Source of the DNA: Paracoccaceae bacterium | GTDB lineage: Bacteria; Pseudomonadota; Alphaproteobacteria; Rhodobacterales; Rhodobacteraceae | Reading direction: 5' to 3' | Length of the DNA stretch: 64,000 nucleotides | Assembly: GCA_022823605.1 (NCBI GenBank) | Contig: JAJEHS010000001.1 | Location: 62,001 to 126,000 of the forward strand | Shown here: piece after piece, positions 37,370-46,572 of the stretch | How the letters are laid out: each line of letters starts with the position of its first letter | Position numbering within the stretch: the first letter of the stretch is position 1 | Position numbers and translations under genes: made by a program | The notes under the pieces: generated by a model | Told to the model about the DNA's origin: nothing | The model's input: the letters and a program-made list of their open reading frames with translations, nothing else | Database searches by the model: none

Positions 37370-38463
37370 AGAATTTACCCAAATGGGTCGATCTGGTATT
37401 GATACCGGTTATCAACCTGTTTCTTGCCTTCATGATTTCCGGACTGGTGGTTGTCTACATTGGCGAAAATCCCTTCCGAGCCATGCAAATCATAATCAAC
37501 GGATCTCTCGGTTCAGCTTACGGGCTTGGTTATACCCTATACTATGCCACGAATTTCATATTTACCGGATTGGCCGTTGCTGTAGCCTTCCATGCCAGAA
37601 TGTTCAATATTGGTGGAGAGGGTCAGGCCATGGTTGGTGGGCTTGGTACCGCACTGGTTTGTTTGTTCATTGACTGGCCACATTGGACCATTGCCTTTCC
37701 TGTTGCAATAATGTCCGCAGCCCTTTTCGGCGCCGCCTGGTCAGCGATTCCAGCCTATCTTCAGGCCAAACGGGGAAGCCATATCGTCATCACGACGATC
37801 ATGTTCAATTTCATTGCCTATTCCTTGATGGTTTATTTGCTTGTCCATGTCCTCAAGCCCAAGGGTCAAATGGCACCGGAATCAGCTAAATTTGTTGCAG
37901 GTTCAAACCTCCCCTCGGCCCATGATATCTTTAGCTGGTTTGGAATGGCCTTCCCCAAGTCCCCACCATTGAATGTCACTTTCCTTCTTGCAGTATTGGC
38001 CTGTTTCCTGATTTGGCTATTTATCTGGAGAACCCGTATGGGGTACGCCATAAGAGCTTTCGGCTGGAGTGAAACAGCTGCCGTTTATGCAGGTATTTCC
38101 CCTTTCAAGATCATCATGGTTTCAATGCTTGTGTCCGGGGGTCTTGCCGGAATGATGTCCATCAATTCGGTCATGGGGGAAGCGGAACGGCTGTTGATCG
38201 ATTCGGTGCAAGGTGCTGGTTTTGTGGGCATCGCCGCTGCCCTGATGGGAAGGTCTCATCCGCTTGGCGTTTTCCTGGCTGCGGTCTTGTTTGGTGTCCT
38301 TTACCAAGGTGGGGCAGAACTTGAATTTGAAATGCCAGCCGTTTCCCGAGAAATGATTGTTGTCATACAGGCCTTGGTAATCCTGTTTACGGGAGCCCTG
38401 GAAAATCTGGTACGGGTTCCCATCGGGAAGATATTCATGAAACTTAAGTTGAAACAAAACTGA
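37366..38463 (+). CDS. ABC transporter permease, nucleoside/BMP type, subunit 1
   Basis: Membrane permease of 365 residues with about ten hydrophobic helices, of the BPD_transp_2 class. The motif FNIGGEGQAMVGGLGTALV (about residues 78-96) and GYAIRAFGWSETAAVYAGIS (about 226-245) are typical. Its start overlaps the ATPase stop and its stop overlaps the next ATG (TGATG at 38461-38465), so the operon is tightly coupled. Confidence 0.9.
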   Translation: MKNLPKWVDLVLIPVINLFLAFMISGLVVVYIGENPFRAMQIIINGSLGSAYGLGYTLYYATNFIFTGLAVAVAFHARMFNIGGEGQAMVGGLGTALVCLFIDWPHWTIAFPVAIMSAALFGAAWSAIPAYLQAKRGSHIVITTIMFNFIAYSLMVYLLVHVLKPKGQMAPESAKFVAGSNLPSAHDIFSWFGMAFPKSPPLNVTFLLAVLACFLIWLFIWRTRMGYAIRAFGWSETAAVYAGISPFKIIMVSMLVSGGLAGMMSINSVMGEAERLLIDSVQGAGFVGIAAALMGRSHPLGVFLAAVLFGVLYQGGAELEFEMPAVSREMIVVIQALVILFTGALENLVRVPIGKIFMKLKLKQN

Positions 38464-39431
38464 TGGATTATTTGACGATCATTCAGATTCTTGATTCGAT
38501 GCTCAGGCTATCGGCACCCCTCATTTTTGCCTGCCTGGCAGGATTGTTTTCGGAACGATCAGGTATCTTCGATATCGGGCTGGAAGGTAAAATGCTGGCT
38601 TCAGCTTTTTTTTCCGCGGCTGTGGCTGCAGCGACAGGATCGGTTTGGCTGGGTTTGATGGCGGGTTTGACTGCTTCCATGATATTGGCGGCCATTCACG
38701 GGTTTGCCTCGATCACCTTTCAAGGCAATCAATTGATCTCGGGAGTGGCAATAAACTTCCTGGCATCCGGAATGACCGCATTGATCGGGCAGAATTGGTT
38801 TCGTTTGGGTGGCAGAACACCATCCCTTTCGGGTGATGGCCGCTTTCTGCCCATTGAGTTCCCCTTTGCCGAGTCGATAGGCAAGATTCCTTTTCTTGGA
38901 CCAATTTACAGTGAACTTCTTTCGGGTCATACCATTTTGGTTTATGTTGCGCTGTTGACCGTACCGTTTACCTGGTGGTTGCTGTTCAAGACCAGATTTG
39001 GACTGAGGCTTAGAGCAGTGGGTGAAAATCCTGAAGCTGTTGATACGGGGGGCGTTTCAGTTTCTTTCCTCAGATACAGGGCCGTTTTGATTTGTGGCTT
39101 GCTTTGTGGATTGGGAGGTGCTTATCTGGCAACAGGTATGGCTGCCGGTTTCATCCGTGACATGACAGCTGGCAAGGGGTTCATTGCCCTTGCTGCCTTG
39201 ATTTTTGCCAAATGGCGCCCTGCCTATGCCCTTTATGCCTGTCTGCTGTTCGGTTTTCTGGAAGCAATTGCGATCAGGTATCAAAACATCACGATTGAGG
39301 GTGTCGGTACCATACCCGTTCAGTTCATGCAAGCGCTGCCATATATACTGACCATTGTTATTCTTGCAGGTCTGGTTGGTAAGGCCATTCCACCCAAGGC
39401 AGGGGGAGAGCCTTATGTCAAGGAGAGGTGA
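38463..39431 (+). CDS. ABC transporter permease, nucleoside/BMP type, subunit 2
   Basis: Second permease of 322 residues with eight or more hydrophobic helices. It shows FDIGLEGKMLASAFFSAAVA near residues 36-55, ALITLTVPF-like helices and the cytoplasmic loop GLRLRAVGENPEAVDTGGVS. Together with the preceding gene it forms the channel of the importer. An aldehyde dehydrogenase starts 38 bp downstream. Confidence 0.9.
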   Translation: MDYLTIIQILDSMLRLSAPLIFACLAGLFSERSGIFDIGLEGKMLASAFFSAAVAAATGSVWLGLMAGLTASMILAAIHGFASITFQGNQLISGVAINFLASGMTALIGQNWFRLGGRTPSLSGDGRFLPIEFPFAESIGKIPFLGPIYSELLSGHTILVYVALLTVPFTWWLLFKTRFGLRLRAVGENPEAVDTGGVSVSFLRYRAVLICGLLCGLGGAYLATGMAAGFIRDMTAGKGFIALAALIFAKWRPAYALYACLLFGFLEAIAIRYQNITIEGVGTIPVQFMQALPYILTIVILAGLVGKAIPPKAGGEPYVKER

Positions 39432-39469
39432 CGATTTTTCATTAACTGCTGACTATCATTAATTTGACT

Positions 39470-40927
39470 ATGGCTACCCAACCCGAAATTCCCAGAAAGC
39501 AAAATTTTATCAATGGTGAGTGGTGTGACCCGATTGAAGGTCAATACATGGATACCTACTGCCCTTCATCGGGCAAACCCTTGGCATCCATTCCTGCCTC
39601 AACTGGAAATGATATTGATTTGGCCGTTGAAGCAGCCCGTAACGCCTTTGAAAGGGGAGCATGGTCAAATTTAAACCCCGTACAAAGAGGACGATTGCTT
39701 GCCAGATTGGGCCAAGCCATCGAGGACAACATAAATCAGTTGGCAGAATTGGAAGCCAGGGATACTGGGAAACCACTTAAGCAGGCGAATGCAGATATTG
39801 TAGCAACAGCAAGGTATTTTGAATTCTATGGTGGCGCTGCGGACAAGTTTGGTGGTGAAACAATTCCCTATCTTCAAGACTATCAGGTTCAATTGATAAG
39901 GGAACCCCTGGGGGTAACCGGGCATATAATTCCTTGGAACTATCCCGCGCAGATGTTTGGAAGAACATTGGCTCCTGCCTTGGCGATGGGGAATTGTGTT
40001 GTTTTCAAACCTGCCGAAGATGCCTGTCTTACTCCAATTGCCCTAACTGGATTCGCCCATGATGCAGGCTTTCCCAAGGGCTCCATCAATCTGGTATCCG
40101 GAATAGGCGAGGAGGCTGGATCGGCTCTTGCTTCCCATCAAGACATTAATTTTCTTTCCTTTACCGGATCACCCGAAGTTGGATCAACCGTCCAAGCACA
40201 GGCTTCCAAGAACCATATATCCTGTACCCTGGAGCTGGGAGGAAAATCACCGCAGATTGTCTTCAGCGATGCCGATCTGAAGATGGCCTTGCCAATCATC
40301 GTTAATGCAATTATTCAAAATGCCGGTCAAACCTGTTCTGCGGGATCAAGAATTCTTATTCAGGATTCCATATATGACGAGGTTGTTAGTGAACTGCAAT
40401 CCCGGTTCTCGAAACTTGTTGCTGGACCATACGATAAGAATCATGATCTGGGGCCGCTGATTTCGTTGAAGCAAAAAGAACGGGTAACAGATTACCTAAA
40501 GGGGTTGAATGAGGATTTGATCCTTGCCAGAGGTGAAATTGCAACATCGGCAACTATTTCCGGGTATTACTTTCCCCCTACTCTAATTGGTCCTGTAGAA
40601 CCCGATGACAAACTTGCCAGGGAAGAGATCTTTGGACCGGTATTGGTTTGTATCAAATTCAAGGATGAAGCCGAAGCAATAAATATTGCCAATGGAACAA
40701 GATACGGGTTGATTTCCGGTGTTTGGACTCGTGATGGCAGTAGGCAAATAAGATTGTCCAGAAAACTGAATTGCGGTCAGGTATTCATTAACTGCTATGG
40801 TGCTGGTGGGGGTGTGGAATTACCTTTCGGTGGAACCAAAATGAGTGGACACGGTAGGGAAAAGGGCATGGAAGCATTAAAGGAATTTTCGCAGATTAAA
40901 ACGGTTGTACAATATTATGGGGAATAA
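39470..40927 (+). CDS. NAD(P)-dependent aldehyde dehydrogenase
   Basis: ALDH superfamily enzyme of 485 residues from ATG 39470. The cofactor region is GVTGHIIPWNYPAQMFGRTL, the catalytic Glu is in LELGGKSPQIVF, and the nucleophile Cys is in NAGQTCSAGSR. It is closest in appearance to betaine-aldehyde or general aliphatic ALDHs. It lies 38 bp after the BMP-type transporter genes and 5 bp before an SDR. The unit probably imports a compound and oxidises an alcohol to an acid through an aldehyde. The compound is unknown. Confidence 0.88.
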   Translation: MATQPEIPRKQNFINGEWCDPIEGQYMDTYCPSSGKPLASIPASTGNDIDLAVEAARNAFERGAWSNLNPVQRGRLLARLGQAIEDNINQLAELEARDTGKPLKQANADIVATARYFEFYGGAADKFGGETIPYLQDYQVQLIREPLGVTGHIIPWNYPAQMFGRTLAPALAMGNCVVFKPAEDACLTPIALTGFAHDAGFPKGSINLVSGIGEEAGSALASHQDINFLSFTGSPEVGSTVQAQASKNHISCTLELGGKSPQIVFSDADLKMALPIIVNAIIQNAGQTCSAGSRILIQDSIYDEVVSELQSRFSKLVAGPYDKNHDLGPLISLKQKERVTDYLKGLNEDLILARGEIATSATISGYYFPPTLIGPVEPDDKLAREEIFGPVLVCIKFKDEAEAINIANGTRYGLISGVWTRDGSRQIRLSRKLNCGQVFINCYGAGGGVELPFGGTKMSGHGREKGMEALKEFSQIKTVVQYYGE

Positions 40928-40932
40928 ATGGA

Positions 40933-41697
40933 ATGCGATTGAATGGTAAGTCGACTTTGATTACAGGGGCAGCTTCTGGTTTTGGCAAGGAGATTGCCAT
41001 CCGCTTTGCCAAAGAAGGTTCAAATTTGATTCTTACAGATCTCAACGAGGAAGGATTGCATCAGACAAGGCAAGAAATCGAGAGTAGTGGATCGAGAGTT
41101 TCCATTGATTTATACAGAAACGATGTGAGTGATTTCGAGGATGTACAAAACTTGATCCACACTGTTTTTAGTTCTGGATCCGTTATCAATATTCTGGTCA
41201 ACAATGCTGGCTGGAGTCATTCAAATCAACCCCTTTTGGATGTGGATTATGAAACCTTCAGGAAAGTCTTCGAAATCAATGTCTTTTCCATTTACAACTT
41301 TACTCAAGCCATAGTACCTCATTGGCGAAACCTGGGTGGGGGTACAATGATCAATATCAGTTCCACGGCAGGCTTTCGTCCCCGACCAGGCCTGACCTGG
41401 TACAATTCAACCAAGGGAGCGGTCAATACCATGACAAAATCCCTGGCGGTTGAGTTGGCTCCTGACAACATCAGGGTTTGTGGTATTGCCCCAGTCATCG
41501 GCAAGACCGGTTTGACGGAAGCCTTCATGGGTGGCCCCGATACTCCCGAGAGCCGGAAAAAGTTTCTGGATTCCATCCCCTTGGGTCGCTTCAGCACCCC
41601 TTCCGATATTGCTTCAGCGGCATTGTTTCTTTCTTCCGATGAGGCGGATTTCATAACAGGTTCGATACTAGAGGTTGATGGGGGGCGCTGTATTTGA
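40933..41697 (+). CDS. Short-chain dehydrogenase/reductase
   Basis: Classical SDR of 254 residues: cofactor motif TGAASGFGKEI, NNAGWSH, catalytic Ser in NISSTAGF, YNSTKGA with Tyr and Lys, and C-terminal LEVDGGRCI. It follows the aldehyde dehydrogenase by 5 bp and should be co-transcribed with it. The FabG/glucose dehydrogenase-like sequence does not define a substrate. It is the last gene before the accessory region. Confidence 0.88.
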   Translation: MRLNGKSTLITGAASGFGKEIAIRFAKEGSNLILTDLNEEGLHQTRQEIESSGSRVSIDLYRNDVSDFEDVQNLIHTVFSSGSVINILVNNAGWSHSNQPLLDVDYETFRKVFEINVFSIYNFTQAIVPHWRNLGGGTMINISSTAGFRPRPGLTWYNSTKGAVNTMTKSLAVELAPDNIRVCGIAPVIGKTGLTEAFMGGPDTPESRKKFLDSIPLGRFSTPSDIASAALFLSSDEADFITGSILEVDGGRCI

Positions 41698-42132
41698 CCT
41701 TGTCCTTAAATCAATAGGATATCGAAATAAGTGGGAAAAAAATTAATCTCTGATACGCATTCAAAACAAAAAACCAGATGGTTTTGGTAGGCAACGGAAT
41801 TTTTTTGGGAATGGCATAGCCTAGGGTCGATTTTGACCATAATAATGACGTATTTGGGGCAAAAAAACTGATGTTGTTTCTTGATCGTGAAAAAGAGACC
41901 CATCAACTGATTGTTCAATCCATTCGCATTCTCCTAGGAGGGTGGACCTGACCGATTCTGCCGGAAAGATAGCCGTGAACATTATCAACACCGTCGTTCA
42001 GTCTGGCCTCAATGAGCCAAGTCAACTGGCAGCCTCTGGGCCGAGGGTCGACCCAGTTACCGATAATCAGATTCTGGATTCGTCAACAAGGCTCAGAAAA
42101 TCAAGTTGGTGCTTTAGTGTGGAGAAGAAGAA
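41698..42132. other. Gene-poor start of the accessory region
   Basis: About 435 bp. A short frame from GTG 41942 follows AGGAGG but overlaps another open frame and neither resembles a known protein. GGGTCGACCC near 42047 is a 10-bp palindrome. I see no convincing gene or terminator. Confidence 0.3.
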
Positions 42133-42507
42133 GTGAGAAATTTGCTAATTGCTGTAGGGATAGCTTTATTGGTACTGCAAATACTGACAATTATCTGGCG
42201 TTGGATAAAATACGATAACTTAAATTATGAAATGGAAAAGCTAAAGGAAAAACAATGGAAGGAGTTTGTAGAAAGAGAAGAGAGAGCAAGCGATCCAAAA
42301 ATATTGAGCAAAGAAGATGAAGAAAAGTGGCGGAATAGTGCTGCAAGGATTAGGGAAGAAAATGGAAGAAGTGGCGAGAAAAAAATAGGAAGCAAAAATA
42401 GCTGTCCAAAGTTTCTGATTTCCTACATTTCCCCTTCCTTGGATCGCGTATATTTAATCTGGTCGGGTAAACCAAACGGGAAAATATTAGCGAGGTCAGT
42501 TAGGTGA
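42133..42507 (+). CDS. Small membrane-anchored protein with charged coiled-coil
   Basis: A 124-residue hypothetical protein starting at GTG 42133, eight bases after GGAG. One N-terminal transmembrane helix (LLIAVGIALLVLQILTIIW, residues 4-22) is followed by a very charged helical stretch, roughly residues 33-85, rich in Lys and Glu, and a less ordered C-terminus. Family unknown. It stands alone at the edge of the accessory region. Confidence 0.5.
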   Translation: MRNLLIAVGIALLVLQILTIIWRWIKYDNLNYEMEKLKEKQWKEFVEREERASDPKILSKEDEEKWRNSAARIREENGRSGEKKIGSKNSCPKFLISYISPSLDRVYLIWSGKPNGKILARSVR

Positions 42508-42823
42508 AAATCCCAAAACGTCATACATGAATTCCAGTGCTCTCAAGAATGGTATTCCTTTGTTTATAACTTCTAACAAACCATTCAAGAAGCCTTTTGA
42601 ATAGTCATGATCATTCAAAAAATTGTATCCATTCAACGTAATTAGATTCCCAGAAGATCAAAATGGTGGTATTGTTTTGGACAAGAATCGAATGTTCTTG
42701 GCACGAACAGACTAACACTACCGTCATCGGCTTCTGCCATTTTTCGGAGTAATTTAATCATAATTTCAGGACCAAACATATTGTAACCTGTTTTTTTGTA
42801 ATTTAGAACACATGGAGACTTTT

Positions 42824-42961
42824 ATGTTTGAGTTAGCGTACCTTATAAAGAGTAAAGAACATTTAGTGGGAATAAATTTTGTAAAAAAGTTGAAATTAAT
42901 TACCAAGATAAACTCAACCTTCAAGATGCTTGTGACCTAATCAAAGTTGTTGAGGTATAAA
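42824..42961 (+). pseudogene. Possible small frameshifted gene
   Basis: ATG 42824 follows GGAG by six bases and begins MFELAYLIKSKEHLVGINF. At a run of six A near 42883 the plausible continuation moves to another frame (KVEINYQDKLNLQDACDLIK) and stops near 42960. Without the shift the product has 38 residues. Unknown family; may be chance. Confidence 0.25.
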
Positions 42962-43164
42962 GCATGGTTAAACAATAAACCCCGAACCCTACCGGTCCAA
43001 AATTATGAATCAAATATTATCAGTCATAGGTTTGTATAATCGTGTAAACGGTATCCTTTCCGGACCAAAGGGACTGCAGATAGGTTATACTAGCTAGCTA
43101 GCACAGTAGGGCAAGTATCAAAGCCTGCATTGCCAATCTCCAAAATAACCATCGGTCATTTTTT

Positions 43165-43319
43165 TGACACCGTAATTTGAGGCAATTGGCTGTCAGACAG
43201 CGGCAACATTATTTATGTCCTAATTGGTGTCATTTTTATTAATCAATACAATTATATATCTAATATTATCTAGTAAATGACATCAATACTTGCTATTTAC
43301 TTATTTATTGCACTATATT
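43165..43319 (+). promoter_or_regulatory. Promoter with repeated GGTGTCA-type half-sites before the XRE gene
   Basis: TTGGTGTCATTT at 43224-43235 and AAATGACATCAA at 43275-43286 are inverted copies matching at 11 of 12 bases. A third half-site TGACACC is at 43165-43171. TTGCTA (43290-43295) and TATATT (43314-43319) with an 18-bp spacer form a candidate promoter directly after the second site. Autoregulation by the XRE protein is likely. Confidence 0.45.
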
Positions 43320-43360
43320 ATATGGTTATAAATAATTCTTAACTTAATTTGGAGATTACA

Positions 43361-44374
43361 ATGGCTAAACACAAAATCAACCCCGAAACACTTAAAACGC
43401 TTCGGACTAAAGCAAAGCTTTCTCAACAGGGACTAGCAGATGTATCTGGAGTAAGTAAAAAAACCATTGCACGGATAGAGACTTGTACTGGTAAGTCATC
43501 TGCGAATACTACAACGATAACCAGATTGGCCCAGGCTTTTAATATCAGGCCCGAGCAGCTTTCGAAATCAGCCGAAAGTTCAGATTTCCTCGAATTTAAT
43601 ATGGGTTATCGGAAGGTAAAACTGGTTCTACCAGGGAACATGCTTCTTGCTCTTCAAATGGTTGAGAAATATTATGACATCCCCCAGTTTACACAACTTC
43701 GCATGCTTCCGTTGTTTACAGCATTACTGATGGAGAGTAGTCTTGCCTGGCGAAAACAAAAGGTTGAAGAGGCTGAGGAATCGTTCAATAAATATAAGGA
43801 AACTTATAAACACCTCCCTACAACTATACCAGAACATAAAATTGAAGAAAGTTTGATGGCGGAAAAAGGATCGATCGAACAACGTGATTTCTTCGGGAAA
43901 ATTGATCTTTTGGATTCTTATTACAATCAATACCATTTCGATAATGATGACGAAGATGATCTCTATTCAATATGCCGAAACGGTGACGAAGCATTTTGTG
44001 ACCGGTTTCAGCAATTTTTGAAATACCTTGTAGAAAAGTTGGATTCTGATCTCATAAGAGTTCAAGGAGAATCTTCCTATTCACGGAATATATTCGAAGT
44101 AACGAGTTTAATTGGAAATCAGGATCTGGAGTGGATTAACTACACAATCAATCCATTAGAATTGGATTTCATAACAGATGGAAATGAGTTAGCATGTAAA
44201 GCCTTACAATGGGGCTATGCCACAATCAAAGATATTCCCCAGGAACTTATGGTTAAGGAAAAGACAGCCGAAAGGATTGAGTGGCTAACGAACAAAATAC
44301 CACAAAAGAGGCGTGAAGATTATGAGAAATATTGGGCTGATTTTCGAAACAAATTAGGTCCCATCAATTTGTAA
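43361..44374 (+). CDS. XRE-family DNA-binding protein with large C-terminal domain
   Basis: A 337-residue protein read from ATG 43361 (GGAG six bases upstream). Residues 7-65 form a classical XRE helix-turn-helix: LRTKAKLSQQGLADVSGVSK then TIARIETCTG. The remaining 270 residues are mostly helical, with a charged coiled segment near EEAEESFNKYKETYKH, and I do not recognise a family. A PemK/MazF-like toxin gene follows 49 bp later. The protein could be its antitoxin or a regulator that senses a ligand through the C-terminal domain. Confidence 0.75.
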   Translation: MAKHKINPETLKTLRTKAKLSQQGLADVSGVSKKTIARIETCTGKSSANTTTITRLAQAFNIRPEQLSKSAESSDFLEFNMGYRKVKLVLPGNMLLALQMVEKYYDIPQFTQLRMLPLFTALLMESSLAWRKQKVEEAEESFNKYKETYKHLPTTIPEHKIEESLMAEKGSIEQRDFFGKIDLLDSYYNQYHFDNDDEDDLYSICRNGDEAFCDRFQQFLKYLVEKLDSDLIRVQGESSYSRNIFEVTSLIGNQDLEWINYTINPLELDFITDGNELACKALQWGYATIKDIPQELMVKEKTAERIEWLTNKIPQKRREDYEKYWADFRNKLGPINL

Positions 44375-44423
44375 AAACCAAAAGTCGGGAAGTAAATCAA
44401 CAACATAGCGAAGGAACAAAATA

Positions 44424-44813
44424 ATGATTGATGAGAAACTACCACCTCGTGTTGAGCCCAAGGTCAGAAGTGCCCCACGGATTCGACAGATCTATTGGTG
44501 TCATTTTCCCGAGGACGCACTACTTCCCGAGTTCTGGAAGCACCGTCCTGTCTTGATCATGTCTCCGACGTCCACCCTTTATGGCAACGTTACAGTTTTG
44601 CCCCTCACAACAAAATCCCAACCTGATAACGATATGGCTTACCCGATCAAAATACCGGGGATGAAGCTGTCATGGGTAATTTGTGATTATTTGACCACGC
44701 TTTCCGTGAGCCGGTTAAGTCAACTGGTGAGAAGAATTGGGCAGGATGATTTCGACAAAATTGTCGAATTGACTCTAAAAAACCTACCACGCTCTGACTA
44801 TAAAAAGGCCTGA
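44424..44813 (+). CDS. PemK/MazF-like toxin
   Basis: A 129-residue protein of the PemK/MazF fold, whose known members are ribosome-associated or free mRNA endoribonucleases. The family core is visible: RQIYWCHFPEDALLPEFW, then KHRPVLIMSPTS, NVTVLPLTTKSQ and SWVICDYLTTLSVSRLSQL. AAGGA lies upstream of the ATG. The 22-residue basic, proline-rich N-terminal extension is found in an alphaproteobacterial subgroup (from memory). No small MazE-like antitoxin is adjacent; the only upstream partner is the XRE protein. Confidence 0.78.
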   Translation: MIDEKLPPRVEPKVRSAPRIRQIYWCHFPEDALLPEFWKHRPVLIMSPTSTLYGNVTVLPLTTKSQPDNDMAYPIKIPGMKLSWVICDYLTTLSVSRLSQLVRRIGQDDFDKIVELTLKNLPRSDYKKA

Positions 44814-44895
44814 CATCACATTTTATAGTTGTAAAACCATTTCTGTTGGTATATATTTGTGCAAGATGCGGTGCAGATTTGATCTGTGTCCGTTG

Positions 44896-44950
44896 CCTGC
44901 CTCGGCAGGATTCAGATACGAAGGGGCGACATGTCGCCCCTTTCGCTTTT
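44896..44950 (+). terminator. Tandem hairpins, second one a strong terminator
   Basis: CCTGCC-TC-GGCAGG at 44896-44909 is a perfect six-bp stem. From 44921 to 44942 runs a 22-bp perfect palindrome (AAGGGGCGAC and its complement around CATG) followed by TTTCGCTTTT. This suits Rho-independent termination after the toxin gene, about 110 bp downstream of its stop, possibly acting in both directions. Confidence 0.6.
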
Positions 44951-45001
44951 CCAGACCTCTGCCTATTGATTTACCGGGAAATAAGGTTAAACATCGCTTC
45001 T

Positions 45002-45517
45002 ATGCCTTTACGATTATTTGCTTTGCTTGCGCTTGTCCTCCTGCCTTGCCAGGGGATGGCTCAAACCGACTGTCTGAATGAGGGTGGCAGGTTTATTGAC
45101 TTGCTTGACATCGACTGTATCCACGCTCGGGACAAAATTGGGCGAACGCCCCTTCACAGAGCAGCTTTATCCGGCAATGAGGAAACAACAATGGCCCTAA
45201 TAAATGCTGGTGCCAACATTAAAGCTCGTTCCAATGATGGGTGGACGCCCCTTCACATGGCTACTTCTGAGGAAACGATCATGGCTCTCATCAAGGCTGG
45301 TGCCAACATTGAGGCTCGTGCCGTACATGGGCAAACGCCGCTTCATGGAGCTGCTGCTTATGGCAATGAGGAAACGGTCGTTGCACTGCTGGAGGCTGGG
45401 GCCAATGCCAAGGCTAGGGATGAAAATGGGCACGCCCCTTTCGACTTAATCGATAAGAAAAGCCCTATCTATAGGACAGAAGCCTATTGGCTGTTGCAAG
45501 AAGCCCATTATGAATGA
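45002..45517 (+). CDS. Secreted ankyrin-repeat protein
   Basis: From ATG 45002 the product has 171 residues: a Sec signal (PLRLFALLALVLLPCQGMAQ), a short Cys-containing linker (TDCLNEGG ... DIDC) and three to four ankyrin repeats. The repeats carry TPLHRAALSGNEETTMALI, TPLHMATSEETIMALI and TPLHGAAAYGNEETVVALL, each followed by AGAN. The second repeat lacks three residues found in its neighbours. The frame continues upstream through the terminator hairpins, but that part has no ribosome site. Likely a periplasmic protein-binding module; its partner is unknown. Confidence 0.75.
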   Translation: MPLRLFALLALVLLPCQGMAQTDCLNEGGRFIDLLDIDCIHARDKIGRTPLHRAALSGNEETTMALINAGANIKARSNDGWTPLHMATSEETIMALIKAGANIEARAVHGQTPLHGAAAYGNEETVVALLEAGANAKARDENGHAPFDLIDKKSPIYRTEAYWLLQEAHYE

Positions 45518-45954
45518 CCGCAGGGCTTAACAACGCCTGTCCATCCTCCGCTCGTCCCGACGCGCCAGCACCTGTCAATACCGATTGAAAATTACCCCAT
45601 TATGCCGAATGAATAATGGTCCGCATCCAGGCCAAAAAAAGAGGCTGTTTCAATTTCCTGGTTTGGTCAGAATTCCTCACCTCCTTTCGGTTTTTTCTTA
45701 CGCTCCCTTTTCCCTGGTGCGCTCGGCAATTAACGTGTCAATAACTAAATAAAAAATATACCAAAGTTACCGTTTAAAAATGTACCACTTTGGGCCAAAA
45801 GAGGTGCCTATGGTTTCATCGATTTCAGCCCCAACTGTTTGCTTTGAGTCGTCCCCTTTTCCTAGGTGGTGGTGGCGGGACCAGTGACTTGTTGGTCCTG
45901 ACATGGTCCGGGATTAGCTCCATGTGTTCCCTCAACCGGTAGCTTTGTCCGGCA
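45518..45954. other. Gene-free stretch before the IS remnant
   Basis: About 435 bp with no intact gene. The segment near 45765-45805, containing GTACCACTTTGGGCC, resembles terminal sequences of some insertion sequences, but no second end was found. Confidence 0.3.
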
Positions 45955-46350
45955 ATGGTTACCAACCATCCGGCGCCTGATGAACCGTGTGCATCCGATG
46001 CCGGTTTGGAGGAGATGGGTTTGAAGGGTCTTCTTGCGGCTTCGAATAATCGTTGTGGCCGTAGTGAACACGCTCACGGGGAGATTAAGTCCGACTTTGC
46101 CGGTGGCATGCTGCCTTCCGGTTCCTTCGGTTCGAACAGCTGCTGGTTGATGCTGGCCTGTCTGAGTTACAATCTGGTTGCCCACTTTCGTCACCGAGCA
46201 ACGGAGGGAGGCGACTGGATGCACTGTCGAATGAAGAGGTTGCGAACCATTTTTTTCCACACCAGTGGCAAGTTGGTTAAACATGCCAACGGCTATACCC
46301 TGAATATTACCCGGAACAAACTCCACCGACAGGTCCCCATACCTCTTTGA
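45955..46350 (+). pseudogene. IS1380 family transposase, C-terminal remnant
   Basis: The frame encodes the C-terminal third of an IS1380-type DDE transposase: RCGRSEHAHGEIKSDFAGG, LPSGSFGSNSCWLMLACLS, and the closing MKRLRTIFFHTSGKLVKHA segment. The Glu in the first motif corresponds to the last catalytic residue region. The N-terminal two thirds are absent; upstream sequence has stops in every frame. No terminal inverted repeats were found. It is a dead insertion sequence. Confidence 0.8.
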
Positions 46351-46572
46351 CCAAAGTGCTGACCAAATATGGCTTAAAGCCTCGGCAAGGGGACAGGGGA
46401 GGTGTCTCTCCAATTGCAGCTGGAAATGAATTGATTCGGTCGTGGCCTCTTCGGGACTGGTTGTGGAGTCCGAAATTGGCGAAAAATCTTTTTTTTGAGT
46501 GTGTTTTTCGAATCAACACTCAAGATTCGTATAAATCTGTATTTTTGCTAATCAGTACGAATTAGATCGCGG

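Larger units (their letters stand above)
42508..43360. other. Long AT-rich intergenic stretch
   Basis: About 850 bp without a convincing intact gene. It contains a possible frameshifted mini-gene at 42824-42961 (separate entry), a run of tandem GCTA repeats near 43090-43102, and the promoter and operator region of the XRE gene from about 43155 onwards. Confidence 0.4.

Noticed and set aside
41942-42218. Two overlapping short frames of 64 and 68 codons
   Set aside because: Neither resembles a known protein and they overlap the ribosome site and start of the 42133 gene.
45735-45805. Possible IS21-type terminal sequence
   Set aside because: Only one end is suggested, by memory of similar repeats; no partner end or istAB gene is present.
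45862-46413. Minus-strand open frame of 183 codons
   Set aside because: It is antisense to the IS1380 transposase remnant, which explains the sequence much better.
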